DNA of 64,000 bases from Hydractinia symbiolongicarpus (GCF_029227915.1 NC_079878.1:10232001-10296000), one strand, 5' to 3'. Shown: positions 13,153 through 23,650, counted from the stretch's first letter. Program-made: numbers and translations. The notes: generated by a model from the letters alone, not told the origin.

Positions 13153-14392
13153 CTAAAAGTAGGAACCAGCAGTAACCAACAGTAACCAGCAGTATTTCGA
13201 AGTAACCACCAGAGAACCAACAGTATTATGAAGTAACCAGCAGAGAACCAGCTGTTTTCTTAAGTATCCACAAGAGAACCAGCAGTTATTATTAATTTAC
13301 TCCAAATAAGGCTGCAACAGCCGCGCAAAGGTATTGGGATTTTTGTGCGCAGCACTTCTTGACCTTAAAACTACCAAATATGATAAATAAAAGGGCACCT
13401 AGCTCTCAGGGCTTTTTTCTGATACTTTATGCTCTTGCTATCTAGCTACGTTTAAGTTGTTTTCACGAGGTCCAATAAAATGCATTCCGTGAAGATTAAT
13501 TTTCGCAAACATGAATAAAATTCGCGAAATTCGCGATACCAACTTAAGTTATTTATTTATTTATTTATTTCGCCTAAAGGCAATAATGGAAACAAGAAGA
13601 ACAGAACGATAATAGTATTTTCGGGAATAAGTTTCATTCTTTGAGATAAAATATAACACGTTTCAAGAAAAAAAAGTTCATATCGAAAGCATAATTTTTT
13701 TTACTTGAACAGAAACCATGTGAGAAAAACAAACGTATATTTTCCGCCGGATGCCACAATGTTTCTTCACACAATTTATAAATTCATTCGAACTTTACTT
13801 TGTCTACCAAAAGAAAAAAATGTCTCTTTTTGACCCTCCTCCGCATAGCGTTATATTTGGTTTACAATACACGAATTGTAAAATGAAAACCCTTTGGTCA
13901 AACACATAATCTGATTAAGCAGAATAATTTTTTAGGAAACGTTGAAGGAAGTGTGTAATAACTGCGAAGAATAAACTAAAATTTGATATGAACAGGAAAA
14001 CAATGTCTCTTTTTGGACTATTCTCCATACAGTGTTTCTTTGTTATATTTGGTTTAAAATTCAGATGTTAGTTCGTTATTTAAAATATTAATTGTGTTTT
14101 TGTTAATTCTCGCGTCTGGTCTTCTGTCTCAACTGTTGCATAAAGCCCGAGTCACACCAGACATAAAAATTTCAGAAAAATGGGTAATGAACTGTTGTGT
14201 ATGTACATTATTAAATGTTTCACATTTGAAGCGGTAGCTAGATGTGTTTTATTTGTTTTATCGATTTAACTGGTCGTTCTCTTGTGGTTACTTAAAAAAA
14301 ATTCTGGTTCTCTGTTGGTTACTTCCAAATACTGTTGGTTCTCTGGTGGTTACTTCAAAATACTGCTGGTTACTGCTGGTTCCTACTTTTAG
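13153..14392. mobile_element. Foldback transposon with sub-repeated terminal arms
   Basis: The outer termini are exact inverted copies (ctaaaagtagg at 13153-13163, cctacttttag at 14382-14392). The arms (13153-13283 and 14275-14392) consist of iterated 'aaccagcagta / gaaccaacag' sub-repeats pointing inward. The 1-kb centre is AT-rich, holds a tattt microsatellite at about 13551-13569 and encodes nothing recognisable. No clear target-site duplication is visible. It is non-autonomous. Confidence 0.75.
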
Positions 14393-14397
14393 AAAAA

Positions 14398-14425
14398 GCG
14401 GTAAAATATGCACATCTATCTATTT
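14398..14425 (+). repeat. SINE tail remnant
   Basis: The segment ggtaaaatatgcacatctat followed by ctattt matches the 3' tail of the SINE at 11948-12475. Only the tail survives, directly abutting the right end of the foldback element, so that element appears to have replaced or landed next to a SINE. Confidence 0.5.
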
Positions 14426-14983
14426 AGTTACTCGAAGAAGGAAAAAGCCAAAGCAAGAAGTTAAAAATTAGACTAAAAATAAGGAACTTCAGTAATTTTT
14501 AAGGGTTAGTTGGGGAACACTTTAAAATTCTAGTCTATTTTTTTATGCGAAACCAGAAAGATTTCTGACGTGATGTCCAAACCATTTCAGCAGCCATCTT
14601 GAAATTGTGTTTACAGATTGTGCGCGATAGGCGCCCAGGCGCAATTAAAGAATTATAAAGAAGGCGCAAAAATGTACTTCTAAACGCCCCCCCCCCCCCC
14701 AAAAAAAAGAATCTGAAAACATTTATAAAAGCCTCTCTCTAATAAACGCCCTTTTTCTAATAAACGCCCCTATGTTCTTCAAAGGGGGCGTTTATTAGAG
14801 TTAATAAAAAATCTTTTAACGGATATTCCTGGAATAAAATAAACGAGTTTGGCCGTCAATTTGCTTTCTATTTCTATCGAACTACATTATTTATAAAATT
14901 TATAAATTATAAACAAAAGCATATGATACAGTTTTTTTCTTGATGTTTAAGTTCCATGTTAAGTTCAATGCTTTATTGTATCG

Positions 14984-16704
14984 TTGTTTTCGCTTAGAAA
15001 TTTCTCTATCCAGCACAATGGCTGTTCTTTGTCAAAAGCGTTGGATTTAGGCGTTGTGGATGAGGTTAAGCTTACGTGCTGCATGGATAATCAAGATGAA
15101 ACGTTAACGGAAATGTCACATAAGGGTGAACTACGGCAGAAACACAGCATGGAATTTAAAAAAAGTGTGAGTAGCTAAGTATGCAAAAAAAAATTCTTAC
15201 AAGTGCAGCCAAGAAGTTAAACATTGACGGTAAGAGAGTTCGTGAATCGATCGAAGGAAAAGCGATTCAGAGTTGCATTGGAGGTCGTAAACTTAATGAC
15301 AGTGATTTGGAGGAGGAAGTTCTTGACTGGATCCATGAACGAAGAGCAAACATGCTACGCATTTCCCGAAAACTAATAATGTTCAAACCCAAATCAATTT
15401 TCGATTAAAACTGTTGCGAAATTGAGGCGTTGACGGAAAGCTTTATCGCTAGCAATGGCTGGCTCGACAAGTTTATGAAACGCAATAACCTTTCATTACG
15501 AAAAAAAAACCACCATTGCGCAAAAGGACCCATCTCATCTCATCAGCAAACTTGTTGGCCACGTAATTACGTAGCCAACATTCATATGGTGTCTATCGGT
15601 ACTGTCATATGCATATCCAAGCAGTAAGAAAAAATATTGACAAAATCATTCGCAAGTAGTGATTTCGGCTATTTCTATATTCTATTTACCCAATTTAAAC
15701 TTGTGAAAGTTCACTATTTCTTATTATTTGGTTATACCCAAACTCTTAAGTTGTGCCAATGGTTGCTGACCTGAGATCCTTTTTCCGATATTTCGGCACC
15801 ACTTCATGGCACCTAATGTAGGCTATTTTGTAATGCACGAAGGCTATCAATTAAAACCAATTATTCACGTTATTCATTGCAATGGACGAGACAGCTGTCT
15901 GGTCCATTGCAACTGCGAAGACTGATGGTATGAAAATGAAACCCTTCATTGTTTTTAAAGGTGCCAATAGAGAATCAGCAGCTCTTTTGTTGAATTTAAA
16001 AGTCAATGTGTTATAAAATTTTCTGTCAATGGTAGAATGAATGAAGAGCTTGTCCTAACATATCTGAGAAAGATTCTAGGTATGTTTACTTTCCAAAAGA
16101 GACTATTAGCCTGTGATTAATGCGAAGCTCACATGACAGGACCAGTAAGGAAGTTGTTGTAAGATATAAAAACAGAAGATGCTCTGATGGAGCGTGCACC
16201 AAATATATCCAGACACCAGATACTTTATGACATAAACCTTTAAGGAGTCACACGATGGAGCTTTATGATGAGTGTTTAGCATGCGGCGTACATGAGTTTA
16301 ACGAATCTGGGAATAAGAAAGCTGTATCAAGGCTTTTAGTAATCAGTTGGGTCTTGCAAGCATGGATTCGCCTAGACAAAACTCTTATCCAAAACTCATA
16401 TAAGAGTTGCATATGGAATATGAAGGCCGATGGTAGCGAAGATGACTTGATACACTACTTTAGAAACGACCAACCGTGCGCGCCTGGATCTGCTGTTCTG
16501 AAGGATCAGATGAAGCTATTGAAGGATGCTGATTTTCTTGACATAAACCTGTTCCAAACATTAGCCGATTCAGACATTGAAGAAGGCAACATCAAAGACA
16601 ACTTAATAGATATTGATGATCTGGATGGTAAAATAACATTCTTCCTGATAAAAAAATTGATTTTTGAAAAAAACGCCCCTTTTTTTAAAGCTACGTTCCA
16701 ATAA
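14984..16704 (+). pseudogene. Decayed pogo/Tigger-type (CENP-B HTH + DDE) transposase
   Basis: Fragments in several frames follow the order of a pogo-like transposase. 15181-15408 gives AAKKLNIDGKRVRESI and GGRKLNDSDLEEEVLDWIHE with RRANMLRISRKLI, the N-terminal helix-turn-helix region. 15430-15520 gives FIASNGWLDKFMKRNNLSLR, the CENP-B-type DNA-binding signature. About 15880-15975 gives MDETAVWS and KPFIVFKGANRES, the first DDE aspartate region. About 16060-16160 gives LLACD, a stop, then CEAHMTG (second aspartate). 16255-16704 is the acidic C-terminal part. Stops and frameshifts throughout make it inactive. Possible terminal relics are the aaacgcccc tract near 14680 and ggcgtttaatt near 16745, but I could not confirm a matched pair. 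Confidence 0.82.
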
Positions 16705-17640
16705 GCAGTCCCTGTCCTACAATCTGAAATTTTTATAAACGTTCGAGGCGTTTAATTAAGAAAGTACGGTAAGCATGAACACCCTTAAAATTCCCACTCC
16801 ATTCCCTAATTTTAAATATAGAGAAAAAAAATGATACCAAATGTTCGAATCAACAAAAGCTTCCGTTAAGTTTAGCTCGAATAAAAGCGCAACATCTTCG
16901 AATTTTAGTTAGCACGCATTAAAACATATTAAAATGTTGCCAACAAATCTTGCACGGAGTTGTTTATTTTTCGTTAAAAAGCAAATGTAATGCTTTGTCC
17001 TAACCTCCTAGGATAACTTAAGCGGGCACAACAAATAAAAAAAGGGTAGAACCGTCTATGACTGTATTACTCTCTTTCCGAGGACCAAGAAAGAAAGCGT
17101 CAAGTCACACCGCAGGGTCCCTGTATCCGATATTATAGTTTAAAACGTTGTAAAAACTATCTAAAATAATGCGAATACAGTCTTAAAGGTAGGATGATAA
17201 GTCTTAAATCTGTTGGGATTTTGTTTGTCAACCGTTTGTTCAACAGGTTTAAGCTTCATGTCGCCTAAAAATTTTGTTTAGAAAAAAGAAGAAAAGTGTT
17301 CTGCTGCCAACTTTCCTTACACCAATGTTTGTAACATAAATCTTAATTGCATCATATTTCCCATTACTTACATAGAAAAACCAAGATCACATTTTTTGCA
17401 AAGTGTTAGAACTTAGAAAAAAAAAGAGAAATAACAAACATTTTTTTTCAACGCCGTTCAGAAATGAATTCGTCCGAGATATACCTAATCCTGATTGACA
17501 ATAATAACATAGTAGCTATGATCTTTATTACGATATATAAAAATAATTTTTCAAAAATGTGAATTACATTGAGTTTCTTTGTCTGAGAATTATCTCCAGA
17601 CTATTTTCGCTCGTTGAATGCGCAGCTTTTTAAGGCCTTT
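16705..17640. other. Intergenic, no gene seen
   Basis: AT-rich sequence between the transposase relic and the virus-like block. No open frame, repeat or structured RNA could be supported. The left terminus of the virus-like element, if preserved, should lie here, but I recognise no terminal inverted repeat. Confidence 0.5.
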
Positions 17641-17808
17641 ATATGCTACCACTGCAAACTTGCTGTTTAAATAGTCCCTTTTTTCCCTTTATGTCATTTT
17701 TATCCCTAGGATTTCATGCAACAATTTTTAACTCACGTTTCGAATTGATCCCAAATCGTGTGTATTTTTATCGAAGTGAGATTTTTAAGTGGACTTGGAA
17801 TGGCATTT

Positions 17809-18355
17809 TTAAGCGTTTAGCTCCTTGGTGGGAAGCAAGGCTAGAATTTTTAAATTTTTACCAACAAGCAGGCAGTCGTCTTCATCCAATTGCGGACAAA
17901 CAAGTCTTAACCTATGGTACACATCGGTTCTGTAATAGGCATTGTATTCACCATTCGTGTAGTACTTTTTTGCAGGCCAAATAGCTCTTACAAAAGGTCT
18001 TAATAACCACCGTATACCCGTCACTGACACGAAGCCTGCAGAGTTCATTTTTCAGGACAAAGAGCTTAATCTTATCTTCTGCTTGGCTATTGACAATACT
18101 CGCAATATCCTCAATCCTATATAAACCGTTCATAATCTCGATCCGGGTTACCCTCTGGTCAGGCCCCACTTTGCGGATAGCAAAGTCGTTGTTACTATAC
18201 ATGTTCAGCCATGCAGGTCTAATACTGATGGATTTCAGAGCTATACGGGTATCCTGTCCTAGGTAGTCTTTAAATATAGTAGACTTTTCGACATCACTGA
18301 TATACAGTTGCTTCACCCCTTTCTTGTTAGAAGAAAAGGATGAACGAATACTCAT
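17809..18355 (-). pseudogene. Virus-like block gene A, function unknown (possible minor capsid protein)
   Basis: Reading starts at 18355 (MSIRSSF) and runs leftwards for 135 codons. A frameshift near 18000 moves it into a second frame (GEYNAYYRTDVYHRLRLVCP, ending ALLPTKELNA at 17809). It is not a membrane protein and is rich in beta-forming residues. Its head-to-head position next to gene B within a capsid/ATPase cluster makes a structural role possible. That is inference: I do not recognise a named domain. The frameshift shows it is decayed. Traces may continue to about 17640. Confidence 0.5.
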
Positions 18356-19539
18356 ACAACCCTACGGCAAATTACAAAGTTAACAGGGGAGAATGGCTAC
18401 TTGTTGTTACAAATTTGGAGCATCAGGGCTGGCACGTGTCTACAGACTCACATATTGAGGTGGCATCCCCGATTCTAGCAAGTATGCCATCTCTATTCCC
18501 ACAAATCTGCTAAATGACCTTGTTAGAGGGAGATGGACAGGGCAGGCGATGGACTACTGGAATATCCAAGTTAATTTTAACACCTATTGTGCAACTACGG
18601 CAGTAAGCATATCTGCCAACCATCTGACGGGTTCCGCAATTCTTGTTAACTCCATCTTTAAATTTCACGTCTATTACCACATGCATTATATTCTTGCCAG
18701 AATGAAAGCACCCATGTCTTATGACGACGGCTTTGCTCAGTAAAAAAATCCCTACTCCACATCCGGATACGCCCAAGTATGCCACGAGTATGGTGCAGAT
18801 CCTAATACCCTGTACAAATTCAAAGCTGTCATGTCGTCGTTGACGACATGACAGCTTTGAATTTGTCATCCCCACAAGCCATGGTCTAACGTTGGAGGGT
18901 CTGACCAAACTTAGTGAGAATATCAGGGTTTACGCAGTCCTGGCATTCCTCCTAGGGTCCGGTGCAGACAACTACACAGAAAGGCAGATCCTATTGCAAA
19001 AATTCGGGGCCATTGTCCAACGTCAGGAAAATGTGGGGCATGATATCACGGAATTCCAGAAGGTGCTGCAGTATGCGAGGACGCTGGTAAATGTTGCTGT
19101 TATGCCCGACGTCTACATGGTGCCCTTTGATATGAACCTGAGGATAGGCAAAATTGTAGGGTATAATAAAAATATTTTGATCGCACCTGCCAACGTAAAC
19201 GTGGAGGTGCGGCTCGATGTGAACAACAAGCCTATTCATACAGAAAGTGTCATCAAACCACTTCTCAAGCATACCGAGCATACCATCAGACATGTTGGAG
19301 CTATCAAAGCACCTTCAAAGCATACTACACCTCCTGTACCTCCTAGGCATACCACACCTATTACACCTCTCATACATACTACCGATCATACCATACTGGC
19401 TATACCGTCTATACTTCCCAAACGTGCTACGCCTCCTATGCATCCTCCAGAACAACTACCACAAAACCAGCATGAGGATACCAAGACTGTCATGATCATA
19501 CCTGGGGTAGGTATCATTATTGCCTATATATGGCTTTAA
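18340..19539 (+). pseudogene. Virus-like block gene B, decayed, with C-terminal hydrophobic tail
   Basis: Three collinear segments lie in shifting frames. 18340-18507 is MNEYSYNPTANYKVNRGEWL onwards. About 18455-18800 includes RWTGQAMDYWNIQVNF and an in-frame TAA at 18741-18743. 18850-19539 starts FEFVIPTSHGLTLEGLTKL and includes MPDVYMVPFDMNLRIGKIVG. The last segment ends in a His-Thr-Pro-rich tandem stretch (about residues 125-190 of that frame) and a hydrophobic C-terminus (MIIPGVGIIIAYIWL), suggesting a tail-anchored membrane protein. The family looks conserved among virus-like elements in cnidarian genomes, but I cannot assign a function. A perfect palindrome at 18814-18866 interrupts it. 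It overlaps gene C tail to tail. Confidence 0.55.
18814..18866. repeat. Perfect 25-bp palindrome with 3-nt loop inside gene B
   Basis: Positions 18814-18838 (acaaattcaaagctgtcatg, then tcgtc) are exactly reverse-complemented at 18842-18866, separated by gtt. The coding segment DSFEFV is thus encoded on the plus strand on the right and on the minus strand on the left. This could be an inversion junction, a replication foldback or an assembly artefact. Confidence 0.9.
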
Positions 19540-19919
19540 AAATAGACCTATTTCCTCACGTAGCACGACAAACCCAGCAACGGCTGCAATGGCCATGTAC
19601 AGATGCTTGGCCGCATATTTCACGATAGTTGACGCTACCCTCAAAAAGAAGGAGACAACGGCACCGATGACTCCTGGTAATGTGATACCTGCTTTCTCTT
19701 GCAGGATTTGAGAAAGTTTTCGAGCCTTTCAAGCTGTTTCTCCACAAACCCTTTCCTGGCCCCATCCGCGGCATTTCCCCCTGCAGCACCTGCCGCTGCA
19801 CCTCCTTCTGGAATGGAGAGTACAATGGTGCTTAATAATAGACCGATGGCAGACACTATACTCGCTATAGTTATACCCTGCTCTTTGAAGAGTATCTTTA
19901 GCTTCTCCAGCAAAGGCAT
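19456..19919 (-). pseudogene. Virus-like block gene C: small protein with two hydrophobic segments
   Basis: Starts at 19919 with MPLLEKLKILFKEQG, followed by a hydrophobic helix (TIASIVSAIGLLLSTIVLSI), a Gly/Ala-rich linker and a charged helix. Near 19710 the frame shifts, after which LPGVIGAVVSFFLRVAST and LYMAIAAVAGFVVLREEIGL form the second hydrophobic region. I have the impression of a recurrent small membrane protein accompanying capsid genes in such elements, possibly a virion membrane or entry-associated protein, but no domain name can be given. It overlaps the end of gene D by about 20 bases at its start and converges on gene B. One frameshift indicates decay. Confidence 0.6.
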
Positions 19920-20282
19920 GTCATCCCAGCGAACTTCATCAACTCAGCCTTGATATTTTCCAGATGCTTAAAAATCTCGGAGGAAAGTAGACCATTCCTA
20001 CTCAGTGCAACCTTCTTTAATTTATCAATCTCCTTCTCAAGATCGGCGATATCCTGATTCCTTCGCACCCCGACCTTCTGCTTTTTGAGTTCTTTCAGAT
20101 TGCCCTTCTTTGTATTGATGTCACTACCATATTTTATAATTTTATCCTTCACCTCCTTAATTTTATTCCGCAAGGTTTCAATTTCGAGCTTTATTCCTCC
20201 TATATTAATATCCTCCTTTACACGTATCTACATAACCCTCCAAATCATTTGTAAAATTTTGAATACCATCTAATGTTTCCAT
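19898..20282 (-). pseudogene. Virus-like block gene D: coiled-coil protein
   Basis: The ATG at 20280-20282 starts METLDGIQNFTNDLEGYVDT. A frameshift near 20220 joins to KEDINIGGIKLEIETLRNKI, then a long Lys/Glu-rich heptad region (KELKKQKVGV, IADLEKEIDKLKKVALSRNG) to 19898. The composition predicts a coiled coil of about 90 residues. Function unknown; a scaffold or structural role is only a guess from its place between gene E and the membrane-protein gene C in a same-strand cluster. Confidence 0.55.
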
Positions 20283-20306
20283 CTGAATTATCTCACCCGG
20301 GGCCCC

Positions 20307-20806
20307 CTATTTACCCTTACTCACAAGGGCATTAACACCCTGGATGAGGTTCTGGGACTCTGCTTTATTACCTCTATTAGGTGTTTGATAGTTGGTAAAG
20401 CCTAGGGCCTTGATACGCGTAGAGCCTAGATCCTTTTCTATGGCTGTAATAGCCCTTATCTCACCAGCCTTGGTTGTGAGTACTATCTCTTTATAGACCT
20501 GTTCACCCTTCTATATCTGCCTAAAAGTAAGCTTCTTGCCCTCGCCTACCCTAAGATAGTCATAGATTTTTTCGGATGCTGTCCTGTTTTAATGCTTGCT
20601 AAGCTCTTCATAAATTACGTCTACATCATCCTCTAAATTCTGTTCCCCAGCCTCAATACCAGTCGCCTACGTGTACCCGACTGCTGTCCCGGCGTTGAGG
20701 TCCCCGATGTCCTGGGGAGTTGTTGCGTCGATGGGGTATATTCCTTATCATCCCCATCACCCCTACCAAGATCACCGTCATGCGTGAATACTGGATTATC
20801 AGCCAT
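20307..20806 (-). pseudogene. Virus-like block gene E, unknown, three disabling changes
   Basis: The ATG at 20804-20806 starts MADNPVFTHDGDLGRGDGDD, an acidic then Ser/Thr/Pro-rich N-terminus. A frameshift follows (near 20650), then EDDVDVIYEELSKH, a TAA, ASEKIYDYLRVGEGKKLTFR with a TAG two codons later, and KAGEIRAITAIEKDLGSTRI, ending at TAG 20307-20309. It is divergent from the capsid-like gene, with 29 bases between start codons, consistent with a shared bidirectional promoter. No recognised domain. Confidence 0.5.
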
Positions 20807-20835
20807 TCATTAGAACATTTTCCTCCTGTAATAAA

Positions 20836-21763
20836 ATGAATGCATTCGGTATAATGCTAGATCCCTATGCAGAGAAGAAGCAGCTTTTTGGTATCAAGGG
20901 CAGGGTTCACATAAGTCACATACCCTCGACCATCAACTAGAATGAGGACCTCTACGTGAATATTCCCAACATGGGGCAGAATGATGTCATTCTGCCGGGT
21001 AGTCTAAAGCTCCTATTTGACCGGACACTGGCAGGAACTAATACAAAGCGTACCGTTGCCAGTGACCATGTAGGTACGGATGAAGAAAAGTCGATCGCGG
21101 CTGCCTATGGCAACACCTTTTCTATATCCTTGGGAAAAATGTTTAAACTGGCCCGAGATTTACACTTATATACGGCAGGTTAATACGACAGACTGCAATT
21201 TGCCTTACATTTTGCAGCCCATGTCGACGTCATCAAAGATGCAAGGACAGCAGCCTCACGGTCTACGGCAGACAAGATGAAGATCATGATGAAAAAGGCA
21301 GATACCTGTTACAACCTCCAAATTGACACCCCGGCAAAGAGCCTCAAAGGCGTCCTTCTATTGTTCATAGACCCTGGAAAAGTGAAGCCCTATGCCGGTG
21401 TCAACGAGTTGTTCTACACGCCCAAAATTGAGAGTATTATTATCACCGTTGAAGGGGAGCCTAATGAACTGTATAGGCATGTATGTAACTGTCATGCTTC
21501 CCAAAGATCATTTGGAACAGATTGTTAACATTTTCGGTGCCCAATTCTTGAATGAAAGGTATGCCATATTTGTGGACTTCCGGGCCTCTCCCGACGATAT
21601 CCTACATGGTAGCGGAAGGCCCCTGCAGAGGGTTAGTGATGACATTAGCCTCCATATGACAATAAGGCTCACGGAACTGGGGATTATACATGCTATTTAT
21701 ACTTGCTCCAAGACGCCTAAATGAACATCCTGGATGGCAGGCTCCATAAGGTGGAGTATTAAA
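20836..21763 (+). pseudogene. Capsid-protein-like gene of a Polinton-like virus, decayed
   Basis: One frame runs from ATG 20836 (MNAFGIMLDPYAEKKQLFGI) to about 21480 with only two nonsense codons (TAG 20938-20940, TAA 21181-21183). Landmarks are LYVNIPNMGQNDVILPGSLK near the N-terminus, KSLKGVLLLFIDPGKVKP, and TPKIESIIITVEGEPNELY. A frameshift then leads to LPKDHLEQIVNIFGAQFL and RYAIFVDFRASPDDILHGSG. A second shift near 21715 gives the natural C-terminus NILDGRLHKVEY. The alternating beta-rich pattern and placement fit the double-jelly-roll capsid proteins of Polinton-like elements. I recognise the family, but the structural assignment is inference. The middle looks shorter than expected, so an internal deletion of several tens of residues is likely. 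No virions could come from this copy. Confidence 0.6.
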
Positions 21764-21768
21764 TAACG

Positions 21769-22072
21769 ATGGCAACGATAGTTATGATCGTGGCCAAATT
21801 ATCTATTTTCTAAGCTTTCGAGGCATGGAAAAGCGGAGCGTAAACGGCATGACGAGGCCGTTAAAAAACTTAACAAAGTCCGGGCAGAGTGGATATTAAA
21901 AAGGCAGGCTAAATTGGACTGGTTCAATGAGCATAGGCAGATGCTGCACAAGGCAGGAAAAAGTCTCAAAGAATTGGACGACGATATGTATCAGTATTAC
22001 ATTGCTTCGGACAAAAAGGCCCTGCAGCTAAAAATGTTTTACACCCCTTCAAAAAACCCAACAAGATGGTGA
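21769..22072 (+). pseudogene. Virus-like block gene F: small protein after the capsid gene
   Basis: Starts six bases after the capsid-like gene with MATIVMIVAKLSIF (a hydrophobic N-terminus), then a TAG-type break and frameshift near 21810. It continues as a highly charged helix (ERKRHDEAVKKLNKVRAEWI, LKRQAKLDWFNEHRQ) and ends MFYTPSKNPTRW at 22072. I recognise this combination (a short membrane-like start, a charged helix and a FYTPS-like tail) as a companion of the capsid gene in related elements. No biochemical function is known to me. Confidence 0.5.
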
Positions 22073-22129
22073 GTTAACATTCGTTTTTGGCTCATTATCC
22101 CTACTAAGATTCATAGCCTATAAATATAA

Positions 22130-22328
22130 ATGACGCCTTTTACAGCAAACATATTTACAGGTTGGACCGTATAGTAGCGGGTAGTCGCGTTTTGTACTAC
22201 CTAAAAGACGGTCCTGAAAGAAGCTTCTTCTCGGAAGAGTTGATGTTTATTCCAGAGGATGTGAAAGTACCTCCACAACATGTAAAGGATTGGTGGACCC
22301 TTTCAATTAGCATACCTGAACAACTGTA
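22130..22328 (+). pseudogene. Virus-like block gene G, C-terminal fragment
   Basis: An open frame reads RLDRIVAGSRVLYYLKDGPE, then SFFSEELMFIPEDVKVPPQH, ending with TAG at 22326-22328. The YLKD...F..EEL arrangement resembles the small beta-barrel at the end of retrovirus-like integrases carried by Polintons, but similarity over about 60 residues is too little to be sure. Alternatively it is an unrelated structural gene. A shared repeat begins directly after its stop. Confidence 0.35.
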
Positions 22329-22329
22329 G

Positions 22330-22930
22330 TGGCCGGCTAAGCGAGATCGGCGTTTTACGTCACAGATACGTGCGACGAGTTTGTTTTGATTCCTCTCATC
22401 GCAACACACAAATTTCTCACAAACTTCCTTGATTGTTTTGTGTAAATGTATAAATATACAATAATGTTATTTAGGCTGCTGTTTACTTGAAGAAATTCAA
22501 GCAATTTAGTTATGTGTATTTCACTGAATTGAGTAACTAGGTTGCAAAACTTGTAGTTAGGGGAAACTTGGAAATTATCCGTGTCTGCATTTACTGCTTT
22601 AATAGGATGACAAAGATTTTGCTGTATTTAAACAATACTTAACTGAAACTGAATTCATATATAGTGGACTCATTGCTTGCAGTTATATTGGCTGAAAAAG
22701 GCTTCAGAAAAGTATTTACTTCAGAAGTATTTTTTCATTTACATTTGTGGCCTCAACATTTCCCAAAAGCCACCCATTTCTGATAAATTCTGCTTTTTCT
22801 TTTCTTAAAGACATGTTTTTAAAACGCCTTGCAGCTTTTTTATTTTTTACTCAACAAGCTCACATTTAATTTGCACACACAGATATACAAAAACAAGGGT
22901 TTTTCTGTTTAAAACATAAATTATCCAAAC
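22330..22930 (+). repeat. Repeat shared with 50003-51740
   Basis: From gctaagcgagatcggcgttt (22333) through acttgtagttaggggaaactt (22571) this matches 50003-50236. From about 22670 to 22930 it matches 51460-51740 (tggcctcaacatttcccaaa versus tagccttgacattcccaaa, then acccattt.tgataaattctgc). In this copy only about 100 bp separate the halves; in the other copy a Penelope-like reverse transcriptase segment lies between them. It interrupts the virus-like block right after gene G. Confidence 0.7.
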
Positions 22931-23608
22931 ATTTTATCAAGAGCATTATGCTGGTTTGAAAATTGAAATCGAAAAGTGTACGTGTGATCTGTTTTCTTGA
23001 TTTAATGTATCACTGCCTTAATAGTTTAGAAAGAATTGGTATACGACTTTACCAACAGCAAAGTATTGCTACCTTGAGAAAAAAATGTTTCGGAAATAAT
23101 TTTTTGAGGAAATTATTTTGGGGATTTTGGACCAAAATTAGTGTCATAAATTCGCACTTTTTAGAGCTCATCAAAATTCTGCTGCTGTTCAAAAATCGAT
23201 TTTTTATTGATACATGCATCTATTTATTGTTATTATTCTGCTTGGAAAATATTTAAAATGCCAAACTAGCTAGCCGTGAAGATTAATTCAGTATTCTCAT
23301 AAGAGCATCCTATGACAAAAAGATATCAGCAAAGAGATATTTCTTGCAACTAAATTTTTTGTTTACTGGCATAATTTTAGGTTGAATCTTATCTGACATT
23401 TCTGAGGTTAGAATAGCTTTTAAAATTTTCTGAATCTGTATCTTGGTCAAAATTGATATGCTGTCAAAACGCCTTATCGGCGTCTCTGAAAAGGGCTAAA
23501 TTCTTAAACTCAGAAAGCATGATGATAATAAAACTATTTTTTGGCTCAATTTCATCAAACCAATCTAAAACCATATCATACCAAATCTCAAGTCAATATT
23601 TTAATTTT
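22931..23608. other. Continuation of interrupting sequence, no gene seen
   Basis: AT-rich. A 97-codon open frame at 22963-23256 has no recognised domain and unremarkable composition. This interval and 28567-29499 were one continuous sequence before the retrotransposon inserted. Confidence 0.5.
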
Positions 23609-23613
23609 TACTG

Positions 23614-23650
23614 TGTAAGGTTCGTGAGTGGGTAAGTGGGATCACTAGAG
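23614..23650 (-). repeat. Truncated 3' LTR (37 bp)
   Basis: Matches 28396-28432 with two mismatches. The integrase reading frame runs straight into it and stops at its border, so about 129 bp of LTR, plus any polypurine tract, were lost by an internal deletion that spared the outer terminus and target duplication. Confidence 0.8.

Noticed and set aside
18510-18908. 132-codon minus-strand frame
   Set aside because: It is opposite the convincing plus-strand gene B fragments and runs through the palindrome, which makes it an artefact.
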